Positions 22,331 to 27,701 of a DNA stretch of 27,701 bases are shown here, in pieces. This stretch comes from Bdellovibrionales bacterium (GTDB lineage Bacteria > Myxococcota > XYA12-FULL-58-9 > SYDY01), in NCBI GenBank assembly GCA_005801425.1, contig SYDY01000015.1:1-27701 (forward strand). The letters are read 5' to 3'. The stretch's first letter is position 1. Every line of letters starts with the position of its first letter. Made by a program: the position numbers and the translations under genes. The notes beneath the pieces are model-generated. The model ran no database searches, was not told the DNA's origin, and saw only the letters and a program-made list of their open reading frames with translations.

Positions 22331-22612
22331 GATACCCCGAAGCACCACAGGGTCAGCACCATCCATAGACATGCGAAAAGAGATCCAAAGGTTCATACCC
22401 CAAAATAAACAGCGGCCCACCGCGAGATAGATCCAATTTATTTAAGCCTTCCCAAAACGCGCCATCCAACAAAGATCACCTAACCCCAACGCATTACCTG
22501 CTCACGGCCCCCCTATAGAACAGAAATAAATAAAAATACATACTTTTCTATTTCATTATCTTTTGTTATCTTTGAAACAACTTAAAGCAATAACATCTTA
22601 GGATCCCACGCC
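22331..22612. other. Divergent intergenic region between the defence block and the hsd operon
   Basis: This 282-bp stretch separates divergent transcription units and must hold promoters for both. Positions 22520-22600 are very AT-rich (AAATAAATAAAAATAC and similar). No -10/-35 pair stands out on either strand. The left 90 bp is an open extension of the minus-strand gene using weaker starts. Confidence 0.4.
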
Positions 22613-22831
22613 ATGGACAACACCGAACGCTGGTTGAGTATCGACGAAATCACGGCCCATCTGGGGGTCTCTGCGGTAACCATCTACCGTTGGCTGGAGC
22701 GCGGCAAAGTGCCAGCGCATCGCGTGGGCAAGCTGTGGAAATTCAAAGCATCTGAAGTGGATGAATGGGTCAAGTGCGGACAAGCCGCAGAGAAGCAGCC
22801 CCCTGCACAAGGAGGGCACCCCCATGGTTAA
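22613..22831 (+). CDS. Excisionase/MerR-type small HTH protein leading the hsd operon
   Basis: This 72-residue protein consists almost wholly of a DNA-binding helix-turn-helix of the excisionase type. LSIDEITAHLGVSAVTIYRWLERGKVPAHRVG is the helix-turn-helix region and WKFKASEVDEWV the wing and final helix. The start at 22613 has AGGAT at 22600-22604. Its last codons overlap the hsdR start by 8 bp and contain the hsdR ribosome binding site, so the two are translationally linked. Such genes often precede type I RM operons and could be autoregulators that control restriction expression. An excision role is less likely because no integrase is visible. Confidence 0.75.
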   Translation: MDNTERWLSIDEITAHLGVSAVTIYRWLERGKVPAHRVGKLWKFKASEVDEWVKCGQAAEKQPPAQGGHPHG

Positions 22832-25586
22832 CCAACATCCCGAACAAATCGCCCGCGATGCCATCGACCAACGTCTTGAGCAGGCGGGATGGAAAGTCCA
22901 GCCCTACAAGCGCATCGACTGGAGCGCTGGCCCTGGCATTGCCATTAAAGAGTACCCCACGGAAGACGGCCGCTCCGCAGATTATGCACTTTTTATAGAT
23001 CAAAATCCTGTGGGCATTATCGAGGCCAAACGCGATGACGAAGGCCTTCGCCTCACGGCTGTAGAAGAACAATCAAGCGGTTATGCCGACAGCAAATTAA
23101 AATATGTGGATCATGGCCCCCTGCCTTTTCGCTACGAAGCCACAGGCGTGGTGACACGATTTACCGATATCCGAGATCCAAAACCGCGATCACGCGAAAT
23201 GTTTTCATTTCATCGCCCAGCAACACTTTTGGCCTGGCTAAAAGAAAGTCGATCGTTGCGGGATAGGCTTTATGATTTGCCTGAGCTTCATCATACGGGA
23301 TTACGAGATTGCCAATTTAGCGCCATTTCACAGCTTGAAAAATCATTCAAAGCCAATCGGCCACGGGCATTGATTCAAATGGCCACCGGTGCGGGAAAAA
23401 CGTTTACAGCCATCACCGCTGTGTATCGATTGCTTAAATTTGCGAAAGCAAAGCGCGTTTTGTTTTTGGTGGACACCAAAAATCTGGGGGAACAAGCCGT
23501 ACAAGAGTTTATGGCATTTAAGCCCGCAGATGATAACCGAAAATTCACCGAGCTTTACAACGTCACGCGGTTAAAATCAAAACACGTCCCCACCGACTGC
23601 CAAGTGTATATCTCAACCATTCAACGTTTGTATTCTGTGTTGCGTGATGAAGAGCTGGATGAATCATTGGAAATCACCAACCCCGGTGAAGATATCGCCC
23701 CCATCAAGCAACCGTCCTGTGTTGTCTACAACGAAAAGATACCTGTTGAATTTTTTGATTTTATCATCATCGATGAGTGCCATCGTTCTATTTATAATTT
23801 ATGGAAACAGGTTTTGGATTACCAAGACGCTTTTTTGATTGGCCTCACCGCAACGCCTGACAACAGAACATTAGGATTTTTCAACGAAAACATGGTCAGC
23901 GAGTATTCCCATGAAGACGCGGTGGCGGATGGCGTCAACGTGGGTTACGACACGTATTTGATCACAACAAAAATCACACAAGAAGGCTCAAAACTTGAGG
24001 CCGAACAGTACATAGAACGGCGTGAAAAACTATCGCGTAAAAAGCGATGGGAGCAACTTGACGAAGACGTGGAATACGCATCCAAAGATTTGGACCGCAA
24101 CATTGTAAATCCCAGTCAAATTCGGCAAGTCATCCGAACTTTTCGCGACAAGTTGCCCGAGATATTTCCAGGCCGAACCGAAATGCCCAAAACACTTATT
24201 TTTGCCAAAACAGACAGTCACGCCGATGACATCATCGGTATCGTTCGGGAAGAATTTGAACAAGGCAATGCTTTTTGCAAAAAAGTAACCTATCAATCTG
24301 AAGAAGACTCAAAATCCGTTCTTTCCCAATTCAGAAACGACTATTACCCACGCATTGCCGTGACCGTTGATATGATTGCCACCGGCACCGACGTAAAACC
24401 GATTGAGTGCCTTGTGTTTATGCGGAATGTAAAATCGAGGAATTATTTCCAACAAATGCTTGGACGCGGAACCCGCACACTCAACGAAGATGATTTGAAG
24501 CGTGTCACCCCATCGGCATCAACAGCCAAAACACACTTTGTGGTGGTAGATGCCATTGGTGTCACCAAATCGCAAAAAACAGACTTACGCCCCTTAGAAC
24601 GAAAGCCCGGCGCGTCCCTCAAAGACCTTTTGAACCAAGTTTTAATGGGCAACAAAAACGCTGATGTGTTTTCTTCTCTGGCAAGTCGCTTGATCCGACT
24701 TGATAAAGAACTTACCCCTGTAGAACATGAATCCTTGAAAAAATTGGGCAAAGGCTCCACCCTTTCTGACATCACACGGGCGCTTTTGCATGCCCATGAT
24801 CCCGATATCGTTGAAGCCCAAGCGCGTGAAACATTTCAGATTGCCCCCACTGAAGAGCCTTCTGAAGAACAGAGAGAACAAGTCCAACAAAATCTGTTGA
24901 AAATACCAGGTTCAAGACTTTCGGGCGAATTGAACGAGTTTATCGTAAAATCCCGACAAGCCCACGACCAAATTATCGACGTGATCAATCAAGACCAAGT
25001 CACGTTTGCAGGATGGGACGCATCCCAAATCCATCAAGCCAAAGCCATGGTCACCGATTTTGAAACATTCATCAAACAGCATAAAGACGACATAATGGCC
25101 CTGTCGATCCTCTACAACGCGCCCCATCGACGAAAAGAAATCACCTATGCCATGATCCGCGACGTGTTTGATCTTCTCAAAACACATAGACCCCATCTTG
25201 CGCCTCTACGCGTGTACCAAGCCTATGAGGCCCTCGACCAAGTCAAAGCGGGCAACCCTAGAAATGAATTGATTGCCATTGTGTCCCTCATCCGGCGCGT
25301 GACAGGCATCGACACAACCCTTACCGAGTATCAACGAAGAGTTGATAAAAATTTCCAAACGTGGGTCTTCAAAAAACAAGCGGGATCTGCCGCCAAATTC
25401 GATCAAGAACAAATGGACTGGCTACACATGATCAAAGAACATATGGCGTCGAGTTTTCACATAGAACGCGATGACCTCGACCTTGCACCCTTCAACGCAA
25501 AAGGCGGTTTGGCAAAAATGTACGACCTCTTCGGAACGCACATGGATTCGATCATCTCAGAAATCAATGAGGCGTTGGTGGCATGA
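22824..25586 (+). CDS. hsdR: Type I restriction enzyme R subunit
   Basis: This 920-residue subunit provides ATP-driven translocation and cleavage in the HsdR2M2S complex. The start at 22824 follows AAGGAGGG at 22809-22815. The N-terminal nuclease has D53 and E67-A-K69 (SADYALFIDQNPVGIIEAKR). The SF2 motor follows with Walker A ATGAGKT (K192), the DECH box starting at D317, GLTATP, and a C-terminal helicase block ending LGRGTRTL. The long helical C-terminal part should bind the methylase core. No frame disruptions are visible, and length fits the family (about 780-1050). The stop overlaps hsdS (ATGA). Confidence 0.93.
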   Translation: MVNQHPEQIARDAIDQRLEQAGWKVQPYKRIDWSAGPGIAIKEYPTEDGRSADYALFIDQNPVGIIEAKRDDEGLRLTAVEEQSSGYADSKLKYVDHGPLPFRYEATGVVTRFTDIRDPKPRSREMFSFHRPATLLAWLKESRSLRDRLYDLPELHHTGLRDCQFSAISQLEKSFKANRPRALIQMATGAGKTFTAITAVYRLLKFAKAKRVLFLVDTKNLGEQAVQEFMAFKPADDNRKFTELYNVTRLKSKHVPTDCQVYISTIQRLYSVLRDEELDESLEITNPGEDIAPIKQPSCVVYNEKIPVEFFDFIIIDECHRSIYNLWKQVLDYQDAFLIGLTATPDNRTLGFFNENMVSEYSHEDAVADGVNVGYDTYLITTKITQEGSKLEAEQYIERREKLSRKKRWEQLDEDVEYASKDLDRNIVNPSQIRQVIRTFRDKLPEIFPGRTEMPKTLIFAKTDSHADDIIGIVREEFEQGNAFCKKVTYQSEEDSKSVLSQFRNDYYPRIAVTVDMIATGTDVKPIECLVFMRNVKSRNYFQQMLGRGTRTLNEDDLKRVTPSASTAKTHFVVVDAIGVTKSQKTDLRPLERKPGASLKDLLNQVLMGNKNADVFSSLASRLIRLDKELTPVEHESLKKLGKGSTLSDITRALLHAHDPDIVEAQARETFQIAPTEEPSEEQREQVQQNLLKIPGSRLSGELNEFIVKSRQAHDQIIDVINQDQVTFAGWDASQIHQAKAMVTDFETFIKQHKDDIMALSILYNAPHRRKEITYAMIRDVFDLLKTHRPHLAPLRVYQAYEALDQVKAGNPRNELIAIVSLIRRVTGIDTTLTEYQRRVDKNFQTWVFKKQAGSAAKFDQEQMDWLHMIKEHMASSFHIERDDLDLAPFNAKGGLAKMYDLFGTHMDSIISEINEALVA

Positions 25587-26899
25587 GAACAGTACCTCTT
25601 TCAGAGTGCATACTTCCAGCAAAGTCTAAAGTTCAGCCCAAAGATTATCCTGGTTTTCCATATATCGGATTGGATGATGTAGAATCTCACACAGGGCAGA
25701 TACTCACCAAAAAGTCCACGGAAGAAATGAAAAGTGCAGCAGTTCTATTTTCTCCTGGTGAGATCTTGTATGGACGTCTTAGACCATACTTAAACAAGGT
25801 ATTTGTCGCGAATGAATATGGATTATGTTCTGCGGAATTTATACCTCTTAAATGCAAATCTGAAATAGTAATTCCCGAGTATCTTGCCTGGTTACTTCGG
25901 AGCAACAAGTTTGTTTCATTTTCGACTCGCTTAGGAGCCGGAGATCGACCACGAGTGAGTCTGGATGATATAGGATTTTTTCTTGTCCCACTCTATAACA
26001 CAATAACGCAAAAAAAAATCGTCTCCAAAATCGACACCCTCTTCGCTGAAATCGACGCAGGCATGGCGGATTTAAAACGCGCCAAAGCGCAACTTGAACT
26101 CTACAAACAATCGGTTTTGAATGCTGCCATCCAAGGCAAGCTTGTACCCCAAGACCCCAACGACGAACCCGCATCAAAATTGCTTGAACGCATCCGCGCT
26201 GAAAAAGAAAAGCTCATCAAAGAGGGCAAAATCAAAAAACAAAAACCGCTTCCCCCCATCGACCCAAGCGAAGTGCCTTTTGAATTGCCACAAGGGTGGG
26301 AGTGGGTGAGGTTGGGGGAACTTTCACAAGAGTTCAATTACGGAACATCGCAAAAGTGTGATTACTCTATTTCTGGTACTCCAGTTCTCAGGATACCAAA
26401 TATCGGAAATGAAGTCATTGATATAGGAGATTTGAAATTCACAAGGCTCGAAAAGAATGACTACGAAAATCTAAAACTACAGATTGGCGATATACTAATT
26501 ATCCGGAGCAATGGAAGCGTTAATTTGGTTGGCAGAAGTGCTATTGTAAATGATTCTTCTGTTGGCATGGCATACGCTGGATACCTTATTCGTTTAAGGC
26601 CATTTCAGACAGTAGAACCAGAATACATACACTTATGTTTAAGTTCATTTTACCTACGCACTCAAATCGAGGCATTTGCAAAATCGACTAGCGGAGTCAA
26701 CAACATCAATGCTCAAGAACTGTCTAGGCTCATTATTCCGCTACCACCAACTTCAGAGCAAATCCGAGTCATTAAAACAGTTAAAAAAATATCTGAAAAA
26801 AAACTTGGGAAATCCCTAGGCATTGAACTTAATTTATCTTTTACAAGCCTCTTGAAACAATCCATCCTCAAATCCGCCTTTGAAGGAACCCTCGTATGA
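25583..26899 (+). CDS. hsdS: Type I restriction enzyme S (specificity) subunit
   Basis: This 438-residue subunit reads the bipartite DNA target through two target-recognition domains (TRDs). TRD1 covers about residues 1-145 and TRD2 about 245-405. The central conserved helix (about 146-215) contains LELYKQSVLNAAIQGKLVP, and the C-terminal conserved region has the matching LLKQSILKSAFEGTLV, giving the family's internal pseudo-repeat. Both TRDs are visibly more AT-rich than the conserved helices, as expected where TRDs are exchanged by recombination. Start and stop overlap hsdR and hsdM in ATGA junctions. The recognition sequence cannot be read by eye. Confidence 0.9.
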   Translation: MRTVPLSECILPAKSKVQPKDYPGFPYIGLDDVESHTGQILTKKSTEEMKSAAVLFSPGEILYGRLRPYLNKVFVANEYGLCSAEFIPLKCKSEIVIPEYLAWLLRSNKFVSFSTRLGAGDRPRVSLDDIGFFLVPLYNTITQKKIVSKIDTLFAEIDAGMADLKRAKAQLELYKQSVLNAAIQGKLVPQDPNDEPASKLLERIRAEKEKLIKEGKIKKQKPLPPIDPSEVPFELPQGWEWVRLGELSQEFNYGTSQKCDYSISGTPVLRIPNIGNEVIDIGDLKFTRLEKNDYENLKLQIGDILIIRSNGSVNLVGRSAIVNDSSVGMAYAGYLIRLRPFQTVEPEYIHLCLSSFYLRTQIEAFAKSTSGVNNINAQELSRLIIPLPPTSEQIRVIKTVKKISEKKLGKSLGIELNLSFTSLLKQSILKSAFEGTLV

Positions 26900-27701
26900 A
26901 CAGTGCATCCATCATCAACAAAGTGTGGAGTTTCTGTCACGTCCTTCGTGACGACGGCGTAGGCTACGGCGATTACCTCGAACAGCTCACCTATCTTTTA
27001 TTTTTGAAGATGGCCGATGAATACGCAAAACCGCCCTACAATCGAAAAATTGGTATTCCCAAGGAATTTACGTGGGAAACGATTACGTCCAAAAAAGGTG
27101 CCGAACTCGAAGAACACTACGCACGGCTTCTCAAAGAATTGGGCAACAAACCAGGCATGGTTGGTCAAATTTTTGTGAAATCCCAAAACAAAATCCAAGA
27201 CCCTGCCAAGCTATCGCGCATCATCGATATGATAGACAAAGAGCAATGGGTCAGCATGGAGGCCGATGTTAAAGGCGACATCTACGAAGGCTTGTTGGAG
27301 AAAAACGCAGAAGACACCAAAAGTGGTGCGGGCCAATATTTTACGCCCCGCGCTTTGATTAAAGCCATGGTGGAATGTGTTCGACCTGAACCGCGCAAAT
27401 CGATTGCAGATCCAGCCTGCGGCACGGGTGGGTTCTTTTTGTCGGCCTATGATTTTTTGGTCAAAGAACATCAGCTGGATCGCGAAGACAAAAAGTTTTT
27501 GATGCTCCATACATTTCGTGGCAATGAAATCGTATCGGGCACACGTCGGCTGTGTTTGATGAATTTGTTTTTGCACAATATCGGCGAAATGACCCAAGAA
27601 GATATCATCATTTCCCCCAACGATGCGCTTGTGGCCCCGCCAAGCACCACGTTTGACTATGTTCTTGCCAATCCACCTTTTGGCAAAAAAAGCAGCATGA
27701 C
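26896..27701 (+). CDS. hsdM: Type I restriction enzyme M subunit, cut by the window edge
   Basis: The first 268 codons of the modification methyltransferase are present and the reading frame stays open to the right edge. The start overlaps the hsdS stop (ATGA). The N-terminal helical domain (SIINKVWSFCHVLRDDG, YLEQLTYLLFLKMADE) precedes the catalytic domain. GQYFTPRALIKAMV is typical of HsdM. SAM-binding motif I is DPACGTGGFF (D172), and the catalytic motif IV of N6-adenine methylases is NPPF (N259), close to the edge. It should methylate adenines at the target given by HsdS and protect host DNA. It lies downstream of R and S, an unusual order. Confidence 0.93.
   Translation, partial: MNSASIINKVWSFCHVLRDDGVGYGDYLEQLTYLLFLKMADEYAKPPYNRKIGIPKEFTWETITSKKGAELEEHYARLLKELGNKPGMVGQIFVKSQNKIQDPAKLSRIIDMIDKEQWVSMEADVKGDIYEGLLEKNAEDTKSGAGQYFTPRALIKAMVECVRPEPRKSIADPACGTGGFFLSAYDFLVKEHQLDREDKKFLMLHTFRGNEIVSGTRRLCLMNLFLHNIGEMTQEDIIISPNDALVAPPSTTFDYVLANPPFGKKSSM

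Overview
The window looks like an accessory, plasmid- or integrative-element-like segment of a Gram-negative bacterium. A three-component RND pump with an outer-membrane channel and a lipoprotein adaptor shows there is an outer membrane. Base composition is about half GC. Nothing visible fixes the genus, and there are no rRNA or tRNA genes. All family names come from reading the sequence; no database was searched.

Layout. (1) 1-1392: a complete ardA antirestriction gene and, upstream in inverted orientation, a badly decayed second copy. (2) 1408-10589: a metal-efflux operon with BlaI-type repressor, BlaR-type membrane metalloprotease without a beta-lactam sensor domain, czcC-, czcB- and czcA-like genes and a Zn/Cd/Pb P1B-type ATPase. 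Genes overlap or nearly touch. A 5-nt-spaced palindrome (CTACTAT/ATAGTAG) lies on the putative promoter of the repressor gene and occurs again inside the first codons of the czcC-like gene. (3) 10590-11369: a largely non-coding stretch with a 236-bp MITE-like element bounded by 25-bp perfect inverted repeats, three consecutive hairpins and two doubtful small ORFs. (4) 11370-12970: a replication module resembling lambda O/P. The initiator-like gene carries eight 21-bp iteron-like repeats with a GGAATTCC core, followed by a purine/A-rich tract, which suggests an origin inside the gene. (5) 12971-17718: a mobilisation-like module with a 124-bp inverted-repeat region, a Replic_Relax-like protein, a four-TM protein with a Ser/Thr-rich minisatellite, a VirD4/TraG-type coupling ATPase and two small ribbon-helix-helix-like proteins. 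No canonical relaxase is visible. (6) 17746-22330, minus strand: a defence-island-like block with a DUF2779-like double nuclease, Mrr, a DUF5677-like protein and an unrecognised partner gene. (7) 22613 to the right edge: a small HTH gene and a type I restriction-modification operon in the order hsdR-hsdS-hsdM, with hsdM cut by the window.

How it fits together. Replication and mobilisation genes probably keep and move the element. Metal efflux is the selectable cargo. Type I RM, Mrr, the DUF2779 nuclease and the DUF5677 pair would guard the host, while ArdA would protect incoming DNA from type I enzymes. The strongest candidates for something under-described are BlaI/BlaR-type control of metal efflux, the lambda-like in-gene origin beside transfer genes, and the DUF5677-centred gene pair.
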